A stretch of 62,150 bases of DNA from an uncultured Prevotellaceae bacterium. Its GTDB lineage: Bacteria; Bacteroidota; Bacteroidia; Bacteroidales; Bacteroidaceae. The translations under genes and the position numbers were made by a program. Positions 16,164-24,474 of the stretch are shown here, piece by piece. Where the stretch lies: NCBI GenBank assembly GCA_900316975.1, contig ONFA01000011.1, positions 1 through 62,150 on the forward strand, read 5' to 3'. Each line of letters opens with the position of its first letter. The first letter of the stretch is position 1. Under the pieces are notes generated by a model that was given only the letters and a program-made list of their open reading frames with translations, did no database searches and was not told the DNA's origin.

Positions 16164-19100
16164 ATGAGGAAAAATCTGCTTTTTTTCGTGATGTTTTTCA
16201 TCACAAGTGCGCTTGGAATAAATGCGCAGACGGAACTTTCGGGTGAAGTGGAGGCTGGAAGTGCTCCATGGAACGCTTTTGACGTGACTTATGATCTTGG
16301 TGAAGTCGCCACAGCATTGAGTTATGCCGATGCTGCAGCCTTGCAGGCAGCGTTGGATGCGCAGGAAGTGGTCATCACTGCTACGGCACAAGATGGCACC
16401 CAGTCTGCAGAGCCGACGTCTTACTATACCCGCAATGATGTTGAAGGATATAGTTATGGCTGTTTCTGGCTTAACGCTGAAGGAAAGATTGTGGCGGCAT
16501 GGGATTCGGAAGGAGTGGCTATTGCTAATCACTTTGATTATGATGAGTCCAACATCATTATTCATCTTTTGCAGAACACGGCAGACAAAACTGTTCCTGG
16601 CAGAGATTATCCTGCAGTCATCACGCTGACTGCAAACGGGAAAAGCGTGGTGCTGAAGAGCACGTTGAAAGTTGCAGAATTGCCACCATTCCCTGTTCCG
16701 ACCAAGTTTGTTTCGGATTTGGATGTACTTGATGTCATTCAAGTTGAAGTGTCTCAGCCCGTGATGAAAGAGTGGGGCGAGAATCCTCGTTGGACTGTCG
16801 ATGCCACTTCGTTGATTGAAGACGAAGAGGTTGAAGAGTCTGCGATTACTCCTAATGCATCGAAAATGTTGGGTGTCACTCTTTGGAACGCAGATGCTTC
16901 AGCTGTACAAGATTTGTTGTTTGTTGGTTCTGTAGATGCTGATTTCACCGCCAATGGTGGTGGTTATTGGCTCAAACGCCCTGTTGCAAGTTCATTCTAC
17001 TGTGTGAAGAGTGATTGGGGAGCAGACCCGGACTTCTTTATTGAGAATATTGGCTATGATGCCGAATCACATGAGTTCTATGGTCAGACGGGTCAGATGC
17101 CCAATAGGTTCCAAGCGGGTGACCAACTCTTTACTGACTTCTACTTTATTTATGGTAATAAAGCCATCAAGGTGGAGTTCACCCTTACTGTCACGGAAGA
17201 GGAGGCAATAGACATGCCTGATCCTGTCACCGAGATTGCCAAGTTAGACATCGTGGAAACAGCCAAGGTGGAGGTGTCTCAACCTGTGATGAAGGACTGG
17301 GGTGAGAATCCTTTATGGACGGTGGATGCCAGCAAATTGTTGGAAGCCGCAGGTGTAGAGCCAAGTGCTTTCACGGCAGCCGCTCGTGCGATGTTGTTTG
17401 CCCAGGTATGGGATGCGAATGCTGAGCGTGTGGCTGAAGAAGTGAGTGGCGAATATACGGCAAATGGTGCTGGTTTCTGGTTCGCTCCTGCCACAGTGGA
17501 AGACGAAGGAAGTGGTGACCTTGTTCTGACGGAAGAATGCTACCGCGGAAGTTACGGGAGTAGTAATTTCTTTATAGAAAACGTGGGCTATGATGCAGAG
17601 GAAAACCAATTCTATGGTAGGGCTGGTCAGATGGTTAAGAAATTCACGGGTGGTGAACACATGTTCACGAACTTCTACTTCATCTATGGTGACAAAGCGA
17701 TAAAAGTAGATTTCCATTTCAATGTAGAGGAAGAAAAGGATATTGATGTTGCCGACATGGTGAAAGTGGGCGGCAGTGAAGCCATGACATGGGTTCAGGA
17801 ACCTCGTGCAGACTGGACTGGTTTGGAACACTGGATGCTGGACATGGACAAGGTGAGCGAATTGTTGGGTTGTAACCCTGAAGACATGACGCTGAAGTGC
17901 AAATTGCCTGATGGAACCGTGACCAACGAATATACGACCACGACGACCAATGTGGCAGAAGGCATTTATGGTTTCTGGATTGATGAGACAGGAAAACCTA
18001 TTCAAAGCGATGCCAATGCCAAGAGTTTCTATGCAGAATATGATGCAGGTCGAGGTGTCTTCAATGTAGGGCAGATGCCAAACACAATGGAGGTGGGTGA
18101 CAAACTCTCTGCTACCTTCTGGCTCTGCAACAAGGAAAAATACTATGAGGTGCCGGTTGTCCTCAACATCCAAGATGTGGAAAAGGCTGCTCCTGAAGCA
18201 TACAACGAAGTGGGCAGTTACTCCTTCTCTTTCCGAAGCCTTGTTAATGGTGAATGGAACCTGACAGAATATACAGCTCCAGTTGATGTGAAGGAGGTGA
18301 TGGAGAAATTGGGCACAGAAGACCTTGTTGTCTATGCACAGTCAGTTGGCGAGTGGACAAAAGGCTACACCTGTACGCCTTATCCTGGTTTCTGGTTCTC
18401 TCCCGAAGGCAATGTGGTGGGGTGGTCCGAAGCCAAGGTGGGCATCCGATTTGAAGGCGACCAGATCTGTATGCACAAGAATCCAGGTGCTACCGCTGTG
18501 GGTGACGAATTGGAACACGCCATCTATCTGGTCAATGAATATACGGGTGCTTACGTGACCCTGAAAGCCAAGGTGAAGTTTGTGGATGAGATTATCAGTT
18601 ACACGACCGTTGGCGAGATGAACGTGGTGGTTGAGATGGATGACGAGGAAGGTAAGGGTGAACAGGAATTTGAGGGTTTGAAACTCGTCAAAGCCATTGG
18701 TGCAAAAGACGTGGAGACCTTCCTGCTGAATGGTGCTGTTCTGCCGCGTACTGGCGAAGGCTCGTATGCCGACGAAGGTGAGTACACCCTCAATGACGAA
18801 GATGACTGGATGTTCGACGCATCGGGCAACGTGCTTGCCAAGGATGCAGAGTCTTCAGCTTTCTCATTGTTCTTCGAATTGGACGATGTGGTGGGTTGCA
18901 GAGTCTATGCTGACGGCGCACTTGCTGCGGGAACAGTTGTTCCAGCCGATGGCATCTTGTATAAGACCGATGTTGTCTTCCAGTACGATTCTTATCAGTA
19001 CATCGTCCATGTGAAACTGAAGTACAAGCCAACAAGTGGTGTAGGCATTGAGTCTGTTGATGTGGCCCCAACACAGCAGAGCAACATCTACAACCTTAAT

Positions 19101-19169
19101 GGTCAGCATGTTGAGGCACCTGCTAAGGGTATCTATATTATTGGTGGCAAGAAAGTCTATGTGAAATAA
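16164..19169 (+). CDS. Large secreted repeat protein with T9SS sorting domain, DUF4859-like repeats
   Basis: An exported protein of 1001 residues with signal peptide LLFFVMFFITSALGINAQ. It is built of about six related domains of 130-165 residues. Two adjacent ones are very alike (VEVSQPVMKEWGENPRWTVD and VEVSQPVMKDWGENPLWTVD, then FFIENIGYDAE and FFIENVGYDAE). The repeats resemble DUF4859 of Bacteroidales surface proteins. The C-terminal IYNLNGQHVEAPAKGIYII fits a type IX secretion sorting domain. The ATG at 16164 is preferred to an in-frame TTG at 16158. Probably a cell-surface or released binding protein; ligand unknown. Confidence 0.8.
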   Translation: MRKNLLFFVMFFITSALGINAQTELSGEVEAGSAPWNAFDVTYDLGEVATALSYADAAALQAALDAQEVVITATAQDGTQSAEPTSYYTRNDVEGYSYGCFWLNAEGKIVAAWDSEGVAIANHFDYDESNIIIHLLQNTADKTVPGRDYPAVITLTANGKSVVLKSTLKVAELPPFPVPTKFVSDLDVLDVIQVEVSQPVMKEWGENPRWTVDATSLIEDEEVEESAITPNASKMLGVTLWNADASAVQDLLFVGSVDADFTANGGGYWLKRPVASSFYCVKSDWGADPDFFIENIGYDAESHEFYGQTGQMPNRFQAGDQLFTDFYFIYGNKAIKVEFTLTVTEEEAIDMPDPVTEIAKLDIVETAKVEVSQPVMKDWGENPLWTVDASKLLEAAGVEPSAFTAAARAMLFAQVWDANAERVAEEVSGEYTANGAGFWFAPATVEDEGSGDLVLTEECYRGSYGSSNFFIENVGYDAEENQFYGRAGQMVKKFTGGEHMFTNFYFIYGDKAIKVDFHFNVEEEKDIDVADMVKVGGSEAMTWVQEPRADWTGLEHWMLDMDKVSELLGCNPEDMTLKCKLPDGTVTNEYTTTTTNVAEGIYGFWIDETGKPIQSDANAKSFYAEYDAGRGVFNVGQMPNTMEVGDKLSATFWLCNKEKYYEVPVVLNIQDVEKAAPEAYNEVGSYSFSFRSLVNGEWNLTEYTAPVDVKEVMEKLGTEDLVVYAQSVGEWTKGYTCTPYPGFWFSPEGNVVGWSEAKVGIRFEGDQICMHKNPGATAVGDELEHAIYLVNEYTGAYVTLKAKVKFVDEIISYTTVGEMNVVVEMDDEEGKGEQEFEGLKLVKAIGAKDVETFLLNGAVLPRTGEGSYADEGEYTLNDEDDWMFDASGNVLAKDAESSAFSLFFELDDVVGCRVYADGALAAGTVVPADGILYKTDVVFQYDSYQYIVHVKLKYKPTSGVGIESVDVAPTQQSNIYNLNGQHVEAPAKGIYIIGGKKVYVK

Positions 19170-19186
19170 TCCTCCTATGGGAACAA

Positions 19187-19230
19187 GAGCAGGGGCTGTA
19201 TCATTGCAACGATGCAGCCCCTGCTTTTGT
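19187..19230. terminator. Hairpin terminator between convergent genes
   Basis: AGCAGGGGCTGTATC pairs with GATGCAGCCCCTGCT (one mismatch) and is followed by T-rich sequence. It ends the T9SS gene and probably also mutY from the other side. Confidence 0.85.
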
Positions 19231-19250
19231 TTGTGGAGATTTCTCAGAGC

Positions 19251-20249
19251 CTATCTCGGCACTTGCTCCAGCAGAATCTCAATGAGTCGGGGAAGGGCAT
19301 ATTGGTCAAGGTCAGACTCTTTCACCCAGATATACTCATCGGGAAGAGTGGGGAAAGTGTCTGTCTCCAACAGATAAAAGTCGGCAAGCAGAATGCGGTG
19401 GGTAAGCACGTGCTTTACATTCCTGCAAACCATAGTGCTCCCCTCCAATCCTAACCCCTCATTCCTCATCCCTAATTCTACATTATAAGGTTCCCAAAGC
19501 CCCTGCCAGATGCCACCAGCAGGTCGGCGACGGATGGCTGTTTTGCCATTACATCTTATATATAAATAAGTAAGCCGTACAGTCTGAATGTTCAGTTTCC
19601 TCTCCTTCACAGGCAATTCGCTGATGCGTCCTGTACGCAACGCTTCACAAGATTCTTGTAGCGGACAAACAATACACTTGGGCGAAGTGGGGGTGCATTG
19701 AATAGCTCCGAAATCCATCATGGCTTGATTGAAGGCGGCAGGTTGGTCGGTAGGCAGGAGGGATTGTGCCAGTTCGGTAAACACCTTCTTACCCTGAGTG
19801 GTGTTGATGGGTGTGTCGATGCCATAGTGTCGAGCCAGCACCCGATAGACATTACCGTCCACCACAGCGGCAGGCAGTCCGAAGGCAATGGAACCGATGG
19901 CGGCAGCGGTGTAGTCGCCCACACCCTTCAGTTGCTTGATGCCTTCGAGTGTAGTGGGAAAACCACCTTGTGCCACAATCTGTTGGGCAGCCGTGTGCAA
20001 GTTGCGGGCACGGCTGTAGTAACCCAACCCCTGCCACTCGCGTAGCACCTCATCCTCAGTCGCCCTCGCCAAATCTTCTACACGGGGCCATCGCTGCATG
20101 AAGCGTAGCCAATAGTTCATGCCCTGCTGAATGCGTGTCTGCTGAAGAATAATCTCACTCAGCCAGATGGCATAAGGATCGCGTGTGTGTCGCCAAGGCA
20201 AGTCCCGTCCATTGACGGAAAACCAATCGAGAAGTGTAGTGGTAAACAT
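19251..20249 (-). CDS. mutY: A/G-specific adenine DNA glycosylase
   Basis: Base-excision repair enzyme removing adenine mispaired with 8-oxoguanine, 332 residues. The catalytic domain carries EIILQQTRIQQG, the HhH motif LKGVGDYTAAAIGSIAFG with the catalytic Asp in VVDGNVYRV, and the Fe-S loop C-x6-C-x2-C-x5-C (CTPTSPKCIVCPLQESC). The C-terminal NUDIX-like domain follows. Residues about 255-267 (ELGMRNEGLGLEG) in that domain are encoded by four to five degenerate CCTAATT/CCTCATT heptamers (19450-19484), so a repeat tract is tolerated there. Confidence 0.94.
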   Translation of the reverse strand: MFTTTLLDWFSVNGRDLPWRHTRDPYAIWLSEIILQQTRIQQGMNYWLRFMQRWPRVEDLARATEDEVLREWQGLGYYSRARNLHTAAQQIVAQGGFPTTLEGIKQLKGVGDYTAAAIGSIAFGLPAAVVDGNVYRVLARHYGIDTPINTTQGKKVFTELAQSLLPTDQPAAFNQAMMDFGAIQCTPTSPKCIVCPLQESCEALRTGRISELPVKERKLNIQTVRLTYLYIRCNGKTAIRRRPAGGIWQGLWEPYNVELGMRNEGLGLEGSTMVCRNVKHVLTHRILLADFYLLETDTFPTLPDEYIWVKESDLDQYALPRLIEILLEQVPR

Positions 20250-20253
20250 ACTG

Positions 20254-20299
20254 CAAAGTTAAAACTTTTAAGTGAAAAACTAAAAGTGAAAAGTGAAAA
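20254..20299 (-). promoter_or_regulatory. mutY promoter with GTGAAAA-type heptamers
   Basis: The minus-strand -7 box TAACTTTG is at 20254-20261. Four 7-bp units (GTGAAAA, ACTAAAA, GTGAAAA, GTGAAAA on the plus strand) lie at 20272-20299, 10 bp from the box. Confidence 0.7.
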
Positions 20300-20380
20300 A
20301 TCTAAGTTACTATTACTGATGATAAGCAGTCCGGATGGCTGGTAACTTAGATTTTTCACTTTTCACTTTTCACTTTTCAC
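20286..20380. repeat. Palindromic element between divergent mutY and regulator genes
   Basis: Arms of AAGTGAAAAATCTAAGTTAC and its complement surround a short interior ending CCGGATGGCTG. The heptamer tracts of the two divergent promoters form the outer parts of the arms, so the element is effectively a divergent promoter pair. Confidence 0.75.
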
Positions 20381-20398
20381 TTATTTTTCCTACCTTTG
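20353..20398 (+). promoter_or_regulatory. Regulator promoter with four TTTTCAC heptamers
   Basis: Four exact TTTTCAC copies at 20353-20380 are followed, after 10 bp, by the -7 box TACCTTTG at 20391-20398. Confidence 0.8.
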
Positions 20399-20418
20399 CA
20401 GTGATAAATTCAATTCTT

Positions 20419-21003
20419 ATGCCTCATTTCGAAATAGCTATTGTAGATTCCAACATCTTGGCTGCCCTCGGTTTGCAACCCTTGCTCACCGACCTGATTC
20501 CTGTGGCTGAGGTGCACATCTTCATTTCGTTCGACGAACTGCAAGCAGCCGATCAAGGGCAGTTCGTCCACTATTTCGTGGCATCCCGCCTCTATTTCGA
20601 ACATGCAGCCTATTTCCGTGAAAAGACTCGTCGTGCCATTGTGTTGGTCAATGGTGACTTGCAGATAGCAGGTGTGCCCACCCTCAATGTGTGTCAGAGC
20701 GAACAGGCATTGGTCAAGTCTATCCTTGCCATCCGTCGTCAAGGACATCCCCATGAAGCCCCTCACCATCCTGTCTGCCATCCTTCTTCAGGCGTCGGAA
20801 ACTTATCACCCCGTGAGGTGGAAGTGGCGATACTGCTTGCCAAAGGATATATCAACAAGGAAATTGCTGACCAGCTCCACATCAGCCTCACCACAGCCAT
20901 CACCCACCGCAAGAACATCATGGAGAAACTCCATGCCCGCTCCCTTGCCGACATCATCCTCTACGTGGTCATGAACGGCCTCATTGATGTGGGCGAACTG
21001 TAA
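20419..21003 (+). CDS. LuxR-type regulator with degenerate receiver domain
   Basis: 194 residues. The C-terminal GerE/LuxR helix-turn-helix is clear: LSPREVEVAILLAKGYINKE followed by IADQLHISLTTAITHRKN. The N-terminal half starts FEIAIVDSNILAALGLQPLL like a receiver, but no phosphoacceptor Asp is seen where the third strand should end, so phosphorylation is unlikely. The ATG at 20419 lies 20 bases after the -7 box; the open frame upstream is repeat sequence. No histidine kinase adjoins. Target genes are unknown. Confidence 0.82.
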   Translation: MPHFEIAIVDSNILAALGLQPLLTDLIPVAEVHIFISFDELQAADQGQFVHYFVASRLYFEHAAYFREKTRRAIVLVNGDLQIAGVPTLNVCQSEQALVKSILAIRRQGHPHEAPHHPVCHPSSGVGNLSPREVEVAILLAKGYINKEIADQLHISLTTAITHRKNIMEKLHARSLADIILYVVMNGLIDVGEL

Positions 21004-21012
21004 ACAAGCCTT

Positions 21013-21675
21013 TTATTGGATATTTATCACGGGATCAAGATTTGAGACGACTCTTTGGAATTCTGAACCAATGAGGCTTTCCGCATAGCTTCGGTTACCA
21101 GTGATGATGGCTTCCTTCAATTCGTTGGTGAATTGCACAAGTGGGTTCTTTTGAGAACTGGATTCGGCTTGCTCCCCATTGATGAAGTATTTCCATCTCG
21201 TTCCGTCCATCATGATAATATTCCGGTCTCGTTCCACAGCAGTACCGATGGCGCTCTTCCAGATAGCATTCAACATTGGTGCCATATCAGCAGCGATAGC
21301 GAGTTCGTAAGTCTTGACCTTGGGAGATTTGTATTGCTTAGGGCGTGTTTCACCTTCCTTATGGGTGTATTCGCCCCAATGCTCGAAGTGGTATTTTTTG
21401 TACCAGATGTTTTCCTCCGACTCCTTGAGCACCAGCGCATGTGCCTTGGAATCGAAGGTGATTGCCCATTCGGGGGTGAAAGAAGGTACGCAAAGCACAC
21501 CGAACTCTGCCTTCTTTGGATTCAGCATCCGTGTCATTTCTTGGTCGTGAAACGACAATTCGGAATCGTTCGCCCGTATGGCAATGTCTCTGCTTTCAAT
21601 ACGAGTGAGTTTGTCCTGTGCCCAAGCTATCTGCACAAGGGTAACTAGGATTAGGATGAATGACAGTTTCTTCAT
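21013..21675 (-). CDS. Exported protein of unknown function
   Basis: 220 residues with signal peptide KLSFILILVTLVQIAWAQ. The mature part has no motif I recognise. It ends 10 bases from the convergent regulator gene. Its promoter and leader closely match those of the ECF sigma operon at 31181-31230, so it may belong to the same regulon. A remnant with the same start region lies at 24225-24350. Confidence 0.7.
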   Translation of the reverse strand: MKKLSFILILVTLVQIAWAQDKLTRIESRDIAIRANDSELSFHDQEMTRMLNPKKAEFGVLCVPSFTPEWAITFDSKAHALVLKESEENIWYKKYHFEHWGEYTHKEGETRPKQYKSPKVKTYELAIAADMAPMLNAIWKSAIGTAVERDRNIIMMDGTRWKYFINGEQAESSSQKNPLVQFTNELKEAIITGNRSYAESLIGSEFQRVVSNLDPVINIQ

Positions 21676-21699
21676 ATTGTTGTTGTTTAGTTGTTTCTA

Positions 21700-21745
21700 C
21701 TTATATAACGAATAAGAGAGGCAAAGTTAAACAAAAAAAAGAAGG
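21700..21745 (-). promoter_or_regulatory. Promoter-leader block shared with the ECF sigma operon
   Basis: The minus strand reads TTTTTTTTGTTTAACTTTGC, then ATTCGTTATATAAGTAG. The -7 box TAACTTTG is at 21722-21729. The region upstream of the sigma gene has the same two blocks with the same spacing. Confidence 0.65.
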
Positions 21746-21807
21746 TTTTTATTGCTTTCTGCTTGTATATTCCCCTTTTTTCGGAAAATGTATAATCAAA
21801 GGAGCAA

Positions 21808-22902
21808 CTATTTTTCTAATATCGTATAAAACAAGCGTGTTTCAGCTTTCATATCCTCTTCCTCGTCATCTTCTTCCTCGTCCAGATGCCAGAATTGGGA
21901 CGTCATCATGAGCTTATGATGGAGCATGCCTTCCTCCTCAAATCCCAGGCTTTTAGAAACAAATCCTAAGATTTTAGGTACAAATTCATATCCCATGATG
22001 GACGAGCCCTCCTGATTCAGATCATAGAAGTAAGACTCAGAACTTGTGTGCTGCAACTCCCCGTGTGTTTGTCTGTAACACCGTCTCTGCAAGAGGTTTC
22101 CCTGAGGGTCGAACAAGGATTCATCCAAACGCTGATGCACCATATCATGGTCGATGGTCGTGACCACGTCTTTCATCACGCTCAACTGCTGGCCAACGTA
22201 CGAGAAATCCTTTCTCTGCCATTCTCTCCCTCCCATCAGGGCATTATAGATGGAATCGATTTCCGCAGTCAATCTTCCTTCCTCATCATAACGCATGATG
22301 GTCGTTCCCTTTTCAGCCGATGGCACGTTCATGTATTCATACATCTCTTTCACGTGGTTCCCTTTGGCATCGTATTCGTCATGTACAGCCATTGTTTGTT
22401 GCCACACGCCCTGTTTTTCCTTATACTGGGCTGCTGACACTTGTTTCCCTTCTTCATTATATACATAATCCCATCTTGATTGCGATGACTTCTTGCCATC
22501 CTTGTATGACATTGTCCGCTCTTGTAGCTTTTTCCCATGTTTGTCATAGGTGTTGTAACGCTTTTGCGAAAGTTCCCACTGCCCATCTTCTCGCTGGAAA
22601 ACGACACATAGGGTGTCACGTCCCTGTTCGTCATAGAAATACTCATCTTTGTTGGTCAAGAACCAGCCACCCTCATCATCATCCCACCTTTTGTAATAAA
22701 GGATTTGTTCCACTTGTCCTTCTGCGTTATAGATGAACTCACTTTTCAGATAGTTCTTGTATGTCGTCAAGTTCTCAATGGACGGCATCCAGTATTCGTC
22801 AACAACGATGCTGTCAAGACGCTCTGTATATTGCGCCTTTGTCTGTGCCTCAATGCCGAGGGTGGGCAAAAAAACTAGAAAGAGTGTTGCTAATCTTTTC
22901 AT
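21808..22902 (-). CDS. Exported protein with RHS/MORN-like repeats, unknown function
   Basis: 364 residues with signal peptide LATLFLVFLPTLGIEAQ. The middle has repeating Y-x-Y-(D/N)-x-x-G patterns (EFIYNAEGQ, EYFYDEQGR, DYVYNEEGK, HDEYDAKGN, MRYDEEGRL), as in secreted Bacteroidales proteins with RHS-like or DUF3836-like beta hairpins. An acidic run, EEEDDEEEDM, precedes the C-terminus. It has its own promoter at 22947. Role unknown. Confidence 0.7.
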   Translation of the reverse strand: MKRLATLFLVFLPTLGIEAQTKAQYTERLDSIVVDEYWMPSIENLTTYKNYLKSEFIYNAEGQVEQILYYKRWDDDEGGWFLTNKDEYFYDEQGRDTLCVVFQREDGQWELSQKRYNTYDKHGKKLQERTMSYKDGKKSSQSRWDYVYNEEGKQVSAAQYKEKQGVWQQTMAVHDEYDAKGNHVKEMYEYMNVPSAEKGTTIMRYDEEGRLTAEIDSIYNALMGGREWQRKDFSYVGQQLSVMKDVVTTIDHDMVHQRLDESLFDPQGNLLQRRCYRQTHGELQHTSSESYFYDLNQEGSSIMGYEFVPKILGFVSKSLGFEEEGMLHHKLMMTSQFWHLDEEEDDEEEDMKAETRLFYTILEK

Positions 22903-22946
22903 AATAGTGATACAATTTAACTTTGATGAAACATTTTTGTTTGCTG

Positions 22947-22975
22947 CAAAGTTACGCCTTTTGTCCTCAAAACAC
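22947..22975 (-). promoter_or_regulatory. Promoter of the 21808-22902 gene
   Basis: The minus-strand -7 box TAACTTTG is at 22947-22954, about 45 bases from the ATG. Confidence 0.6.
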
Positions 22976-22980
22976 CAAGA

Positions 22981-23046
22981 AAATGAATTTACAAAAATTT
23001 TACATTTTCATTTAGGGGTGGAAAATGAATTTACAAAAATTTTACA
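22981..23046. repeat. 24-bp direct repeat, two copies
   Basis: AAATGAATTTACAAAAATTT plus TACA occurs at 22981-23004 and again at 23023-23046. The 18 bases between copies include a partial complement, ATTTTCATTT. Confidence 0.75.
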
Positions 23047-23120
23047 AAATCCTCATAGTCTTCTATCTATCAGATACTTGCAAAATAGTTACCTCTCAAC
23101 TTCCAATAGTCAACTTCCAC

Positions 23121-23163
23121 CCCGCATGGCAACTCCTAACTCCTAATTCCTAACTCCTCACTC
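23121..23163. repeat. CCCGCATGGC core followed by TAACTCC heptamers
   Basis: CCCGCATGGC at 23121-23130 is followed by heptamers (AACTCCT, AACTCCT, AATTCCT, AACTCCT, CACTCCG). The heptamers encode the last residues (GVRS) and the stop codon of the BASS transporter on the minus strand. No clear matching left arm is seen. Confidence 0.6.
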
Positions 23164-24073
23164 CGTACCCTTTCGCCACCAACGCACCGCTGATGTTGTG
23201 CCACACACTGAAGATGGCACCAGGGATGGTTGCCAAAGGAGCAGAGGCAAAGTGGAGGGTTGCCAACGAGCAGGCAAGTCCGCTGTTCTGCATGCCCACC
23301 TCGATGCTGATGGCAGCACGTTTGGCGTGAGAGAGTCCCAACAGACGCCCCAAACCATAACCGAGTGCCAAACCGCTGAGGTTGTGCAACACCACCACGA
23401 GGATGACGATGAGGCCACCCGTCATGAGTTTGTCAGCGTTATGTCCTACGATGATGCCCACCACACCCGTAATCATCAGTGTGGAGAAGGCAGGCAGATA
23501 AGCCACCGCATGCTTGGTGAAGGTAGGCAAATACTTCTGAATGAGGAAACCCGCCACGATGGGCGCAATCACCACATAGACAATCGAGAGCAACATGCCC
23601 CATGCATCCACATTGACGAAGGTGCCAGCCATCAACCATGTGAGGAAGGGTGTCATCAGAGGAGCCAACAGGGTGGAAGTGGCAGTCATGCCTACCGACA
23701 GCGCCAAGTCGCCCTTCGCCAGATAGGTGATGACATTCGATGCCGTGCCACCCGGACAGCACCCCACCAAAATCACACCCAATGCCAAGTCGGCAGGCAA
23801 CCCGAACGCCTTCGTGAGCAACCATGCCATCAGTGGCATGATGGTGAATTGAGCCAGACACCCAATCAGCACATCCTTCGGACGGCTGAACACCACCTTG
23901 AAGTCGCTGACATTCAGTGTCAAGCCCATCCCGAACATGATGAGTCCCAACATCGGGTTAATCAACCACGTGTCAATCTTGCTGAACGGTTCAGGCAGCA
24001 AGAACGACACCACTGCCATCATTAACACCAACACACCCATCCATCGGGCAATAAAATCACAAATTCTTTTCAT
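23150..24073 (-). CDS. Bile acid:sodium symporter (BASS) family transporter
   Basis: An inner-membrane transporter of 307 residues with nine to ten hydrophobic segments. The signature CCPGGTASNVITYLAKGDLA and SVGMTATSTLLAPLMTP place it in the BASS family (ASBT-like; other members carry pantoate or organic acids). The C-terminal EVGMQNSGLACSLA is the second crossover region. Substrate is not determinable. It is preceded by a heptamer promoter, and the last codons and stop fall in a heptamer tract. Confidence 0.92.
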   Translation of the reverse strand: MKRICDFIARWMGVLVLMMAVVSFLLPEPFSKIDTWLINPMLGLIMFGMGLTLNVSDFKVVFSRPKDVLIGCLAQFTIMPLMAWLLTKAFGLPADLALGVILVGCCPGGTASNVITYLAKGDLALSVGMTATSTLLAPLMTPFLTWLMAGTFVNVDAWGMLLSIVYVVIAPIVAGFLIQKYLPTFTKHAVAYLPAFSTLMITGVVGIIVGHNADKLMTGGLIVILVVVLHNLSGLALGYGLGRLLGLSHAKRAAISIEVGMQNSGLACSLATLHFASAPLATIPGAIFSVWHNISGALVAKGYGVRS

Positions 24074-24095
24074 TTTTCCATTTTCAAATTTGATG

Positions 24096-24138
24096 CAAAG
24101 GTACGGAAAAGTTTGGAGTTTAGGTTTTGAAGTTTAGG
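24096..24138 (-). promoter_or_regulatory. BASS transporter promoter with four CCTAAAC-type heptamers
   Basis: The minus-strand -7 box TACCTTTG is at 24096-24103. After 7 bp come four units at 24111-24138 (minus strand CCTAAAC, TTCAAAA, CCTAAAC, TCCAAAC). Confidence 0.75.
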
Positions 24139-24224
24139 ATAAATTGCTCTACAACCTACAAGATGAAAAAATGAAAGAATGAAAAGATGCGATAGGGCAA
24201 GTGTAGAGGTCACTCTTGTTTGCG
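24139..24224. repeat. Dispersed repeat blocks
   Basis: AAATTGCTCTACAA...CAAGATGAAAAAA resembles, inverted, the interior of the element at 39865-39909. GATGCGATAGGGCAAGTG through GCGTTATGCC resembles 43372-43424. Nothing coding is seen. Confidence 0.5.
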
Positions 24225-24350
24225 TTATGCCTTGCAATGGCAAGTGCGAAACTTCTCAGCCTCGCACTCTCCAATGATGAAGTCTTCACCTTTTCTAAAT
24301 CTTTTATTAATTTTACTATTTGCTATTAGAAAAAGAGTTAGCTTTTTCAT
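24225..24350 (-). pseudogene. Truncated remnant of an exported-protein gene
   Basis: A 41-codon frame starts MKKLTLFLIANSKINKRF and stops early. Its upstream region (24351-24430) matches that of the 21013-21675 gene, including TTGCTCCTTTGATTATACAT and the AACAATATG start context. It looks like the 5' end of a duplicated gene whose body has been replaced by repeat sequence. Confidence 0.4.
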
Positions 24351-24474
24351 ATTGTTATTGTTTTTTTGTTGTCTTCTACCTCTATATTACCCATTTGTGT
24401 CAAAATGTATAATCAAAGGAGCAACTTTTTTACATCAATGTCGCATTTTTAACATTTCGTGCGGCAAAGTTTTC

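Noticed and set aside
23198..24025. A 275-codon open frame antisense to the BASS transporter
   Set aside because: Extreme His/Gln composition typical of the reverse of a membrane-protein gene.
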